Source: Paenibacillus sp. Root444D2 (GTDB lineage Bacteria; Bacillota; Bacilli; Paenibacillales; NBRC-103111). Taken from it: a stretch of 40,219 nt of DNA. The notes beneath the pieces were generated by a model. That model did no database searches and had not been told where the DNA came from. It was given only the letters and a program-made list of their open reading frames with translations. Location: positions 1 to 40,219 of the forward strand of contig NZ_LMEO01000052.1 in assembly GCF_001426375.1 (NCBI RefSeq). The letters run 5' to 3'. A program made the position numbers and the translations under genes. Below are positions 7,576 through 15,451 of the stretch, in pieces; the stretch's first letter is position 1, and each line of letters opens with the position of its first letter.

Positions 7576-9006
7576 CTACTCTTTGTTCTGCTGCTTTTCT
7601 TTGAGCCAGCGAGGAGCGCCCTTGCTCTTGCGATCTCGCTCGCGTTGGGCTTTACTCACAGCCTTGCCACCGGCGGCCGTGTTCGCCTGCGCCGCCGGCT
7701 TCGCCGGGGCAGCGCTGCTCTGGACGCGCGCGTCAGACGCCGCGGCACTAGTGCGCACCGCGCCCGCAGGCGCGGCAGCATCCCGCGCGCCTGCGAAGCT
7801 GCGTGCAGGTGCTGCGCCGCTCGGGCGCGCAGCTTCGCGGCGGCTGCGCATCGTCGCCGCACTGCGGTCTTGGGCCGGGTCGACGAGCCGGCCTTCGAAC
7901 ATCGCCTTCGGCACGATCGTGATGCCAAGCTGCTTCTCGAATTTCTCGAGAATGAACTGCTCCTTCGGCGTCACGATAGAAATGGTCGTGCCCTCGCGGC
8001 CCATCCGACCAGTCCTACCTACGCGGTGGAGATAATACTCCGCGTTGGTCGCAGGATCCAAGTGGAAGACGTGGGTCACGCCTTCAATATCAAGACCTCT
8101 TGCGGCAACGTCCGTTGCCAGCAGCAATTGAAATTTCCCATCCCGGAAATTCCCCATCACTCTGGCCCGATCTTGTTTGCTAGCTTCTCCATACAAGGCT
8201 TCAACAGATAATCCAACGTATTGGAGTTTGCCCACCACTTGGGCAATATCGTCCGTTACGTTGATAAACACGATAGCTGATGTAGGCTTAATCAGACGCA
8301 CAAGTCTTCTTAGCGTATCAATCTTTTCACGTTCTTGACACACCACATACATATGTTCCAATGTTTCGGCTGTGCGTTGATTTGGATTGATTTTGATAAT
8401 CACAGGATCTTTGAGCCATCTCCCAGCAGCTTGTTCGGTGCTTTGCGGGATCGTCGCGGAAACAAATACCATCTGACTGGACTTAAGCATTCCTTTAAGG
8501 ACTGCTTCAACATCCTGCATGGAACCTAACTCGAACACTTGGTCCACTTCATCAACAATACCCATTTTCACATAATGCAAAGTTAACTTCTTTATTTTCA
8601 TAAGTTCAAGCAAGCGACCCGGCGTACCTACAACTATATGAGGGTGAAGTCGAAGCTTTTCTACTTGTCTAACAATGGCTGCTCCGCCGATAAGAGATTG
8701 AGACCGAATCGGTCCACCATCAGTGAACTTCTCAATTTCCTGCATAATTTGCATACCAAGCTCCCTGGTGGGAACAACTACAAGCACCTGCAGTTGTTTT
8801 TGCGTAGGGTCGATTCGTTCCAATGCTGGAAGCAAATACGCTAAAGTTTTACCTGTACCCGTTTGAGACTGAATGATGGCATCTTTCCCTTGCTTTAAAA
8901 CTGGGATACCTTCAGCTTGAATCGGTGTTGGCTCACCAATCCCTAATTCTTGCAATTTATCTAAATAGGACTGCGCGATCTGCAGTTGTTCAAAGCTTGT
9001 ACTCAA
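7576..9006 (-). CDS. DEAD-box ATP-dependent RNA helicase with Ala-rich tail
   Basis: An RNA helicase that unwinds short duplexes in ribosome assembly or mRNA turnover, about 476 aa. Motifs in order: Q motif (FEQL...PTPIQ, residues 5-30), I SQTGTGKT (Lys53), Ia PTRELG, Ib GTPGR, II DEVD (about 152-155, in place of DEAD), III SAT, V ATDVAARGLD and VI HRVGRTGR. The TTG at 9006 is chosen because AAAAGGGG lies 10 nt upstream; the in-frame GTG at 9057 has no ribosome site. The last 85 or so residues are a low-complexity Ala/Arg/Pro/Ser tail ending in a basic KAQRERDRKSKGAPRW segment, probably RNA-binding. The DNA encoding it is far more GC-rich than its surroundings. Confidence 0.92.
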   Translation of the reverse strand: MSTSFEQLQIAQSYLDKLQELGIGEPTPIQAEGIPVLKQGKDAIIQSQTGTGKTLAYLLPALERIDPTQKQLQVLVVVPTRELGMQIMQEIEKFTDGGPIRSQSLIGGAAIVRQVEKLRLHPHIVVGTPGRLLELMKIKKLTLHYVKMGIVDEVDQVFELGSMQDVEAVLKGMLKSSQMVFVSATIPQSTEQAAGRWLKDPVIIKINPNQRTAETLEHMYVVCQEREKIDTLRRLVRLIKPTSAIVFINVTDDIAQVVGKLQYVGLSVEALYGEASKQDRARVMGNFRDGKFQLLLATDVAARGLDIEGVTHVFHLDPATNAEYYLHRVGRTGRMGREGTTISIVTPKEQFILEKFEKQLGITIVPKAMFEGRLVDPAQDRSAATMRSRREAARPSGAAPARSFAGARDAAAPAGAVRTSAAASDARVQSSAAPAKPAAQANTAAGGKAVSKAQRERDRKSKGAPRWLKEKQQNKE

Positions 9007-9098
9007 TTTACGAAAACCCCTTTTCTCATCCAATCTAATGTCCCTATTATATGCCACGCCGTAAAACGATACAAATCGACAACCACTAAAAGCAGAAA

Positions 9099-9121
9099 TA
9101 AGAGTCCTTTAAGGACTCTTA
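9099..9121 (-). terminator. palindromic terminator of the sigma-factor gene
   Basis: TAAGAGTCCTT/AAGGACTCTTA form a perfect inverted repeat that includes the stop codon of the sigma gene. It is followed on the minus strand by TTTCTGCTTTT. The T tract is interrupted, so efficiency is uncertain. Confidence 0.55.
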
Positions 9122-9640
9122 TCCGCCGGATCCCCACTCTTCAAACAGTCTCTGCTTAATCACATCACGTGCCCGGAATAAGCGTTGTCGAACGACGCCC
9201 TCCGTTACACCAAGCTCATTAGCCATATCTTTATAAGATAAATTATGGATCCATTTCATCGCAATAATTTGTCTGTAGGAGGGGCTAAGCTGATTGATGT
9301 AAGTGATAATAGCCTCACGCATTAGCTTTAGCTCAACTTCTTGATCCAGTGGGACTAAATATTCAGATGTTGGTGCAGCTTCCTTGATACAGAGCTTGAG
9401 TTCAGCTTCCAGCTCATCCCGGTTGCGCTTGTGCTTACGAAGATGATTGAGTGTAACATTCCGAGTTAACTTCTTAACCCAGCTTTCATATTTATCAATT
9501 TCAGTCAATAAAGGCGCTTTACGAACAGCCCTTAGAAATGACTCCTGAATAATGTCTTCCACCGCCGCATGATCCCTCAATATGAAGTAAATCATGGGAT
9601 ATACGAGGAGATAGAACTCCTGATATATCTGCTCCTGCAC
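9119..9640 (-). CDS. ECF-type RNA polymerase sigma factor
   Basis: A sigma-70 family group 4 factor of 173 aa. Region 2 (about residues 8-45, including ...DIIQESFLRAVRK) opens the promoter and reads -10. Region 4 (about 115-170, LSPSYRQIIAMKWIHNLSYKDMANELGVTEGVVRQRLFRAR) is a clear helix-turn-helix for -35. The linker is charged. The start is GTG 9640, with only a weak AAGAG upstream; no better in-frame start is visible. No anti-sigma gene is adjacent: upstream lies a hydrolase gene, downstream the helicase. Controlled regulon unknown. Its own regulation may lie in 9641-9790, but I see no convincing ECF promoter there. Confidence 0.85.
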   Translation of the reverse strand: MQEQIYQEFYLLVYPMIYFILRDHAAVEDIIQESFLRAVRKAPLLTEIDKYESWVKKLTRNVTLNHLRKHKRNRDELEAELKLCIKEAAPTSEYLVPLDQEVELKLMREAIITYINQLSPSYRQIIAMKWIHNLSYKDMANELGVTEGVVRQRLFRARDVIKQRLFEEWGSGG

Positions 9641-9790
9641 GCTCTTATCTAATGTATAAAAATCACTGCTGAATATCAGTCTCAGAGACTTCGAATTAAA
9701 CGCCCCCTAGCCTACCAGGTAGAACCTACTTGTTGTGTTCCTACCTTATTTTAGGTCATAAATCGGGAGTAAACAATAATAATAATTAAT

Positions 9791-10624
9791 TTAAGTGGAA
9801 ATGACTTCCTGCATACTTCGTTTAAGCTTCTCATCAAGCCATGTAAATACGTCATCCAGAGCCTTTTCGTCGTCTATCCGAGGAAAACGGTGTTCAAGTC
9901 CTGTATATAATGCCATCGTATAATCTTTGCCGGCTTGATCCAGAGCATTAGCCAGTTTTCTTGCATGTCCAATGTCAACTTGTGAATCATTTGTTCCATG
10001 GATGATATAGATGGGCGAGTTAATTTCATTTACCCAATAGGCTGGGGACCGATCGAGGTAAGCCTCAACTTGTTTCTTCGGATGTCCGACAACCCGTTTG
10101 AGCATCCGCCGCAAATCCACACGCTGCTCATAGGTATCCAACATATCACTTACACCTCCCCATACGACAACAGGACCAACCCCACTGCACTCTCGGGCTG
10201 CTCGCATGGCCATAACAGCACCTCTGGAAAATCCAATCAATGGTATGGGACCTGGCAATACTTCCTCTAAAGATTGCACCATTGGAATGGCATGAAACAA
10301 ATCAAACCTGTCTTCCCCGCCAAAGTCCTCACGTCCTTCACCGCCTTCATTCCCCCGATAATAGGGAGCAAAGACGACATAGCCGCGTTTAGCCATCGAT
10401 ATAATTCTTCGTTTACGAACCATCCCAACACGCTTAATGCCACCTCGGCAATAAATAACAGCAGGTCGCGGAGTTGTTCCATCTGGAACGGCTAAAAGGC
10501 CTTTCACTTTTAGGCCTTGACTAACATAAGTAAGGATATAAAGCGATATATGCTTCACGAAGCAGCGAATTTGCTCTTTTCCTAACAGTTGACCATCATG
10601 GATTTCATCTAGTGCTATGGACAT
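9791..10624 (-). CDS. alpha/beta hydrolase (S9 peptidase/dienelactone-hydrolase-like)
   Basis: A cytoplasmic serine hydrolase of 277 aa. The nucleophile elbow is GFSRG (Ser133), the acid is probably Asp213 in HGTND, and the base is His245 in LEHRFPR, so the triad is complete and correctly ordered. The oxyanion region is YCRGG (about 58-62) followed by KRGYVVFAPYYRGN, typical of the acylaminoacyl-peptidase and dienelactone-hydrolase branch. The start ATG 10624 has GGGGG 6 nt upstream. It is transcribed alone, divergent from the DUF2573-like gene. Substrate not predictable; ester or peptide. Confidence 0.82.
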   Translation of the reverse strand: MSIALDEIHDGQLLGKEQIRCFVKHISLYILTYVSQGLKVKGLLAVPDGTTPRPAVIYCRGGIKRVGMVRKRRIISMAKRGYVVFAPYYRGNEGGEGREDFGGEDRFDLFHAIPMVQSLEEVLPGPIPLIGFSRGAVMAMRAARECSGVGPVVVWGGVSDMLDTYEQRVDLRRMLKRVVGHPKKQVEAYLDRSPAYWVNEINSPIYIIHGTNDSQVDIGHARKLANALDQAGKDYTMALYTGLEHRFPRIDDEKALDDVFTWLDEKLKRSMQEVIST

Positions 10625-10707
10625 AGGTTCCCCCTATTTTGACAGCTGTTATATCATCATATAAACTAAACGTACTCCACCTATTTTCCATCCGAAGGGA
10701 TGAAACT

Positions 10708-10965
10708 ATGAATACAGATTTTGAGAACGAATTTAATTCCTTAGTGTTCAAAACAGCTGAACTCATCACGGGTGATACTTCACCTGAAATGCTTGAGAAA
10801 ATTAAGATTTGGGCATTTTTTAATCATGTTCATAAGTCGCTGCCGGCCTTAACCTCCCACTGGAATCAAACGCATCCAGAAGGCAAAGCCGAAGTACGTC
10901 GCATTTTCGAAGAAATTCGAGATTTGAACCAGGCCTTACAAGCGAAAAAGCCAGAACAGACTTAG
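10708..10965 (+). CDS. small DUF2573/YusU-like protein, 85 aa
   Basis: A small soluble helical protein. The start is ATG 10708, preceded by GAAGGGATG at a proper distance; the longer frame from 10639 has no ribosome site. The pattern FxSLVFKTAELITGDTSPEMLEKIKIWAFFNHVHKSLPALTSHWNQTHPEGK resembles my memory of the B. subtilis YusU family (DUF2573), of unknown function. There is no transmembrane segment. It stands alone and ends at the bidirectional terminator shared with the dehydrogenase gene. Confidence 0.6.
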   Translation: MNTDFENEFNSLVFKTAELITGDTSPEMLEKIKIWAFFNHVHKSLPALTSHWNQTHPEGKAEVRRIFEEIRDLNQALQAKKPEQT

Positions 10966-10983
10966 ATCGATAATTGATGAAAG

Positions 10984-11027
10984 AAAAAAAGCGGAATCCC
11001 GATCAATAACTGGGAGCCGCTTATTTT
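10984..11027. terminator. bidirectional terminator
   Basis: AAGCGGAATCCC (10989-11000) pairs with GGGAGCCGCTT (11012-11022). A-rich sequence lies to the left and ATTTTTT to the right. It overlaps the stop codon of the convergent dehydrogenase gene. Confidence 0.75.
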
Positions 11028-11797
11028 TTATTTAAAATGCCTGATGCCAACCGATCGAACATTCGCGGGAATAGATGAAATAATTTGATTCCTAATCCAG
11101 CCACAAAAGGAAGATCTTTCTCAGGAATATTTTTTTCTATCGCATGTATAAGTTCTTTAACGACTTTCTCTGGTTTAAGCATAAACCAAGCCACATTTTT
11201 GACATAGTTACCGCTCGGGTCTGCTTTATCAAAGAAAGGTGTTGAGATGGGTCCCGGGTTAATCGCTGTAATAGAGATCCCAGATCTTATAAGCTCCTGG
11301 CGCAAACTGTTCGTGAAGCCTAGTACTGCGTGCTTAGTCGCGGAATAACCCGTGGATTTGGCCGATCCGATCTTACCCGCCATAGAAGCCACGTTCACGA
11401 TATGACCGCTCCTGGCCTTCAACATATGAGGCAATACTGCTTGGGTACATCGGACTAATCCCATGTAATTTACATTCATCATTTCTTCAAAATGAGCAAG
11501 CGGCGCCTCCGCAAACGACTCAAATATCCCGTACCCCGCGTTATTAATCAAAATATCAATACGGCCAAATTTGGCTATAATCTGTCCCACAACATGATTA
11601 ACCTGCTCCGTATTCGTTACATCCATCTCATAAACGGCATGCTGCCCTTGCAAGCCCAAAGCAATTTCTTTAAGTTTATTTGTACTGCGTGCAGTTAATA
11701 TAGGAATGGCTCCTTTAGCTGCAAATTGCTGTGCCATAACGGCCCCAATGCCGCTCGAAGCTCCTGTAATCAATACAATTTTATTCGAAATGTTCAA
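11021..11797 (-). CDS. short-chain dehydrogenase/reductase
   Basis: A classical SDR of 258 aa using NAD(P)H. The coenzyme site is TGASSGIG (11-18), with NNAG at 85-88 and the catalytic triad Ser138, Tyr151 and Lys155 (YSATK). A positively charged residue after strand 2 (TARST) suggests NADPH. The end of the protein (KLFHLFPRMFDRLASGILNKK) resembles the membrane-associated tail of DltE/YqjQ-type enzymes. The start is TTG 11797 with AAGGAG 9 nt upstream. It is followed by the shared terminator. Substrate unknown. Confidence 0.87.
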   Translation of the reverse strand: MNISNKIVLITGASSGIGAVMAQQFAAKGAIPILTARSTNKLKEIALGLQGQHAVYEMDVTNTEQVNHVVGQIIAKFGRIDILINNAGYGIFESFAEAPLAHFEEMMNVNYMGLVRCTQAVLPHMLKARSGHIVNVASMAGKIGSAKSTGYSATKHAVLGFTNSLRQELIRSGISITAINPGPISTPFFDKADPSGNYVKNVAWFMLKPEKVVKELIHAIEKNIPEKDLPFVAGLGIKLFHLFPRMFDRLASGILNKK

Positions 11798-11822
11798 GCT
11801 TACCTTCTCCTTATTGCGTTAT

Positions 11823-11856
11823 AAAAAAATGGAGATACCGCTTCAGCAGCACTCCA
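11823..11856 (-). terminator. probable terminator of the CheX-like gene
   Basis: On the minus strand TGGAG and CTCCA arms (11852-11856 and 11830-11834) enclose a partly paired GCTGC segment and are followed by seven T. The stem is short, so this is moderate evidence. Confidence 0.45.
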
Positions 11857-11890
11857 ATTCATTTTAGCATATGTACCTATATTAGGTCTC

Positions 11891-12349
11891 TTATGTGATT
11901 AAAACTTGAATGTCCAGCTCGCCAATGTTATCCATAATCAAAGGAATGGTCAATGCTCTCTTCGGCACAAATCCTGCAGCCGTCGCAGATTGAACAATTT
12001 TCGGCGGTGTAATATCCACCCTGACCCCTTGATTGAAGAGCATCGTGCTTGCATTTCCACTAATCATATTACCCAGCTCAGAGATGGCGCTCTTACCCAT
12101 TTCATCCATTTCTGTAATAACAAATCCACCCATCATGGCAGAAACCATTTTCAAAGCAACATCCTCAGCTAAGCCGAAAACAATATCGCCTTCCATCTGC
12201 CCGGTCATCCCGATTTGGATCCAGATATACTTTTCCACAAATTTGACGTCTTTGACGCCGAGCTGCCCCGTTGTTGGGCGAATGTTAGCAACTTGCTCGA
12301 TGACAATTCTAGCCGACTCCAAAAAGGGATTAATGTACTCAGCCTTCAT
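11891..12349 (-). CDS. cheX: CheX-like chemotaxis phosphatase
   Basis: A 152-aa protein of the CheC/CheX/FliY phosphatase group, which removes phosphate from CheY-P. The family's active-site helix with E-x-x-N is present once (SELGNMISGNAS, Glu91 and Asn94), as in CheX, which has one site while CheC has two. The length and the N-terminal INPFLES-VIEQ helix also fit CheX. The ATG at 12349 has GGAG upstream. No chemotaxis genes lie nearby; it is divergent from a sensor kinase gene, so in this setting it may act on another response regulator (inference). Confidence 0.75.
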   Translation of the reverse strand: MKAEYINPFLESARIVIEQVANIRPTTGQLGVKDVKFVEKYIWIQIGMTGQMEGDIVFGLAEDVALKMVSAMMGGFVITEMDEMGKSAISELGNMISGNASTMLFNQGVRVDITPPKIVQSATAAGFVPKRALTIPLIMDNIGELDIQVLIT

Positions 12350-12548
12350 AGCTCCGCTCCGATCTCATTTGTGAATAAGTTCCACAGAAAAACGACCTTT
12401 TTCAACATTATACCTAAAAAATTAGGACAAGTATACTGTCTTTTTCGATAAAATAGTTCCTACTACTCAGATACACAAACTCGTCCTGCCTTCATACTTA
12501 AATTGTCGAACAACGATGCAATTGTTCATGAACAGAGGAAAACACAAC

Positions 12549-12614
12549 ATGAATATGGAAGAATATATATATTCGTGTCGAATCCTGATAATTTTACAGG
12601 GGAAAATTCCTTAA
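12549..12614 (+). other. possible 21-codon leader ORF before the histidine kinase
   Basis: ATG 12549 (MNMEEYIYSCRILI...) has GAGGA 9 nt upstream and stops at TAA 12612-12614, 20 nt before the proposed kinase start. It is the best ribosome site in this leader, while the kinase ATG has only a distant AAAAGGGG. It could be a translational-coupling leader peptide or simply chance. No homologue is recognised. Confidence 0.3.
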
Positions 12615-12634
12615 AAGGGGCGCTGAAAGTCTTT

Positions 12635-14299
12635 ATGTTTAAACAGCATATTTCTGCTCGAAATTGGAATTTATATCAACTTGCACTTGTTTATCATATT
12701 ACTGCTATATTTTTGATCGGAACAAATTTCTACTTTATACATCCTCTTGCTTTTGTGCATGATAATCAATTGGTTGGCCTGCTTATCGATGTCATCCTAT
12801 TCGGCTTGATTCTCGGATTAGCTTTATTTGGTGTTAGTGTCGTTAAAAAAAGAGAATCTTCCATTAACGAAACCGCGAAGCGGTATAAATCACTTTATGA
12901 TAATCATCCTGATTCTATTATCTCGTTTAGCTTGGACGGCGAGGTATTGTCGGCTAATCATGGTTTGGAAAGTCTTCTTGGACTTGCTCGTGAGACCACG
13001 ATGTTAACTTCCTTCATTCCTATGATCAATCCACCCGATCTGCTTAAAGCGTTGCATCATTTTCAAGTGGCATCAGCCGGGATGCCGCAAAATTTCGAGG
13101 CTGCTTTTCTTCATCAGAAAGGATACCCTATCCAATCCAATGTAACGTTCGTCCCGACGATGGTAGACGGCAGTATTGTTGGGGTCTTCGCCATTCTTAA
13201 AGATTTGACTGAAGTCAAGGAACAGAAGAAGGTCATTGATAAGCTATATAAGCAAAATCAACTCATCCTGAATTCCGTTTCGGAAGGTATTTACGGGATT
13301 GATATGAGCGGTCGCACAATTTTCTGGAATAAGGCCGCCGAGGCTATAACCGGATGGAAAGTAGATGAAATGCTGGGCCGACAAATTCATAATCTCATTC
13401 GACCAGTTAAGAGCGATGGTTCACTATACCCACCTGAGGAAAGTCCTATTTTGAACATGATTCTGAATCATGAAGTATCTGATATGCAAGAGGATATGTT
13501 CTGGAAAAAAGACGAAACCACCTTCCCCGTTATGTACATGTCCAGTCCTATGCTGGAGGGAAAAGGTCAACTTCTAGGTACAGTTATTACTTTCAAGGAT
13601 ATTACCGAGTTGAAAAAGACGCAAGAGCTGCTAATCAAATCAGACAAGCTGTCTGCTGTCGGGCAGTTGGCTGCTGGCGTTGCGCATGAAATCCGTAATC
13701 CGCTAACGGCATTGAAGGGATTCTTACAGCTGCTCAAGACGAATAATGCCAAAGAGAAATATTATATAGAAATCATGCAAAATGAACTAAAGCGTATAGA
13801 GTTTATTGTGAATGAGTTCTTGTTTGTTTCCAAACCGCAGGCGACACATTTCGCAACTCAAACCTTGGATTGCATTGTCACAAGCACAATTGAACTCCTT
13901 CAACCTCAAGCACTGCTCGGAAATATTCAGATTGAAGCAGAACTTATGCCAGATCTGCCACCTGTCTCCTGTGATGAGCATCAGCTTAAGCAGGTTTTCA
14001 TCAATATTATGAAAAATGCGTTGGAAGCTATGGCGCAAGGTGGTACAATGCGTATTCAAGCTCTACAGGAAAAAAACTCAAACTACATAACCATACGTTT
14101 CATCGATGAAGGTTGCGGCATTGCACCAGAACGGCTGCCCAAGCTTGGCGAACCGTTTTATAGTACGAAGGAAAAAGGAACTGGACTTGGTCTTATGGTC
14201 TGTTTCCGAATTATCGAAGCACATGGCGGCTTTATGGAAGTTCGCAGTAAATTAGAAGAAGGAACGACGGTAGAAATCACACTTCCTTCCACGCAATAA
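12635..14299 (+). CDS. membrane PAS-PAS sensor histidine kinase
   Basis: A sensor kinase of about 554 aa. Two transmembrane helices occupy residues 13-34 and 44-68 with a short loop, followed by PAS1 (about 81-196), PAS2 (about 206-328), the HisKA helix with His351 (VAHEIRNPLTALKGFLQLL), and HATPase_c with N box (INIMKNALEAM), G1 (DEGCGIAP), F box (GEPFYSTKEKG) and G2 (TGLGL). The His region and architecture resemble sporulation kinases of the KinA/KinE type that feed Spo0F, which would fit a lone kinase without a response regulator (inference). The start is uncertain: the frame is open from 12503, but no ribosome site supports the longer forms; ATG 12635 puts the first helix close to the N-terminus. 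The YutF-like gene follows after 25 nt. Confidence 0.85.
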   Translation: MFKQHISARNWNLYQLALVYHITAIFLIGTNFYFIHPLAFVHDNQLVGLLIDVILFGLILGLALFGVSVVKKRESSINETAKRYKSLYDNHPDSIISFSLDGEVLSANHGLESLLGLARETTMLTSFIPMINPPDLLKALHHFQVASAGMPQNFEAAFLHQKGYPIQSNVTFVPTMVDGSIVGVFAILKDLTEVKEQKKVIDKLYKQNQLILNSVSEGIYGIDMSGRTIFWNKAAEAITGWKVDEMLGRQIHNLIRPVKSDGSLYPPEESPILNMILNHEVSDMQEDMFWKKDETTFPVMYMSSPMLEGKGQLLGTVITFKDITELKKTQELLIKSDKLSAVGQLAAGVAHEIRNPLTALKGFLQLLKTNNAKEKYYIEIMQNELKRIEFIVNEFLFVSKPQATHFATQTLDCIVTSTIELLQPQALLGNIQIEAELMPDLPPVSCDEHQLKQVFINIMKNALEAMAQGGTMRIQALQEKNSNYITIRFIDEGCGIAPERLPKLGEPFYSTKEKGTGLGLMVCFRIIEAHGGFMEVRSKLEEGTTVEITLPSTQ

Positions 14300-14324
14300 A
14301 CAGATGAAAGGGAGCGTTAGCAAG

Positions 14325-15110
14325 ATGAAAGGTTTTCTCATTGATTTAGACGGTACACTATACCGGGGGCATGAACCGATTCCCTATGCGGCGGCATTCA
14401 TTCATTGGCTGCAAGGGCAGCACCTGCCGTATTTGCTTGTGACGAATAACTCGTCACGAACGCCTGAGCAGGTTGCCGAGCATCTGCAAGTGCTCGGCAT
14501 AGAGGTTCCAGCGGCCGCCGTCTATACGTCATCGCAGGCGGCCGCTCAGTACTTGACCGAGCAGCGCGGAGGCAACCGCGTGCATATGGTCGGCGAAGCC
14601 GGACTACGGATCGCCTTGGAGGCGTCCGGCTTCGCCTTGGGTGCTGGGACGACGCCGGATTACGTCGTCCAAGGCATTGACCGCAGCTTCTCCTACGAGA
14701 AGCTGACCGAAGCGGTCCGCCATCTGAAGCATGGCGCGACCTATGTGTTAACCAATCCCGACCGCATGCTGCCGTCGGATGGTGGGCTAATGCCAGGAGC
14801 TGGCTCCCTGGCAGCTGCGATCACCGCCGCCTCGGGCGTGGAGCCCGTGGTGATCGGCAAGCCTTCGCCGATCATTATGGCTTACGCCATCGAGCGGCTC
14901 GGGCTGCCTGCCGCCGATGTCTGGGTCATCGGCGATAACGTGCATACCGACATCCGCGGAGGCATGCTGGCGGGATGTAATACGGCGCTCGTGTTGACGG
15001 GTGTCGCCACGGCGGATAACGTGCAAGAGCAGCTGGCGTCGGCGGGCTTGACGCCGGACTTGATCTGCGATGATTTGCAGCATTTCATCGAGCAGTTCAA
15101 CGGAAGATAA
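14325..15110 (+). CDS. HAD-IIA phosphatase, YutF/NagD-like
   Basis: A 261-aa Mg-dependent phosphatase. Motif I is IDLDGTLYRG (Asp7, Asp9), motif II is VTNNSSR (about 43-49), the Lys of motif III lies in VVIGKPSP (about 178), and motif IV is VIGDNVHTDIRGG (about 204). The layout is that of TIGR01457/YutF and NagD proteins. ATG 14325 is chosen over the frame start at 14304 because GGGAG lies 10 nt upstream. It is downstream of the kinase with a short gap, so co-transcription is likely. From about 14500 to the end the DNA is clearly more GC-rich than the first 150 bases. Substrates of the family are nucleotides and sugar phosphates. Confidence 0.87.
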   Translation: MKGFLIDLDGTLYRGHEPIPYAAAFIHWLQGQHLPYLLVTNNSSRTPEQVAEHLQVLGIEVPAAAVYTSSQAAAQYLTEQRGGNRVHMVGEAGLRIALEASGFALGAGTTPDYVVQGIDRSFSYEKLTEAVRHLKHGATYVLTNPDRMLPSDGGLMPGAGSLAAAITAASGVEPVVIGKPSPIIMAYAIERLGLPAADVWVIGDNVHTDIRGGMLAGCNTALVLTGVATADNVQEQLASAGLTPDLICDDLQHFIEQFNGR

Positions 15111-15208
15111 GATATCACTACACCGTTATTTCCGCCTGGGACTATCATAAATCGGTTATTGCCAGCTAACTTATGCGAGGATCAGAGTGCCCTATGCGGT
15201 TGAAAGAT

Positions 15209-15310
15209 GTTGCAGAAAGTGCAACTTTTGCTTCCTAAATTTCGTCTTTCTCCCTTTCTTCAAGTTGCGAAATATCCTTTGTGCGTGCGAATTGTTGCAC
15301 AAAATACAAC
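15209..15310. repeat. two related GTTGCA hairpins in an intergenic region
   Basis: GTTGCA-gaaag-TGCAAC (15209-15225) and GTTGCA-caaaa-TACAAC (15294-15310) are 17-nt hairpins about 85 bp apart with similar flanks. A third GTTGCG motif lies between them. The gap between the phosphatase and the PadR terminator (15111-15407) otherwise holds no gene that I can support. Confidence 0.5.
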
Positions 15311-15407
15311 TTAGAGATAATCGAGTTACAAGATCTCACCAACTCTCGTAACGCAACTGTTATTATTCCCCCTCCAGAGATGAAATGGAGGCCCGCCACG
15401 TTCAAAT

Positions 15408-15450
15408 AAAAAGCCGCAACTGCTCTCAAAAAGAGCAGCTGCGGCTTTCT
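15408..15450. terminator. strong terminator between YutF-like and PadR genes
   Basis: AAAGCCGC (15410-15417) pairs with GCGGCTTT (15441-15448), and CTGCTCT with AGAGCAG inside. The loop is A-rich. It lies next to the PadR stop and may also end plus-strand transcription. Confidence 0.85.
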
Positions 15451-15451
15451 T

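Noticed and set aside
7583..8211. Long plus-strand and second minus-strand frames over the helicase tail
   Set aside because: They are by-products of the GC-rich Ala/Arg tail; no ribosome sites, and the helicase frame has full family motifs.
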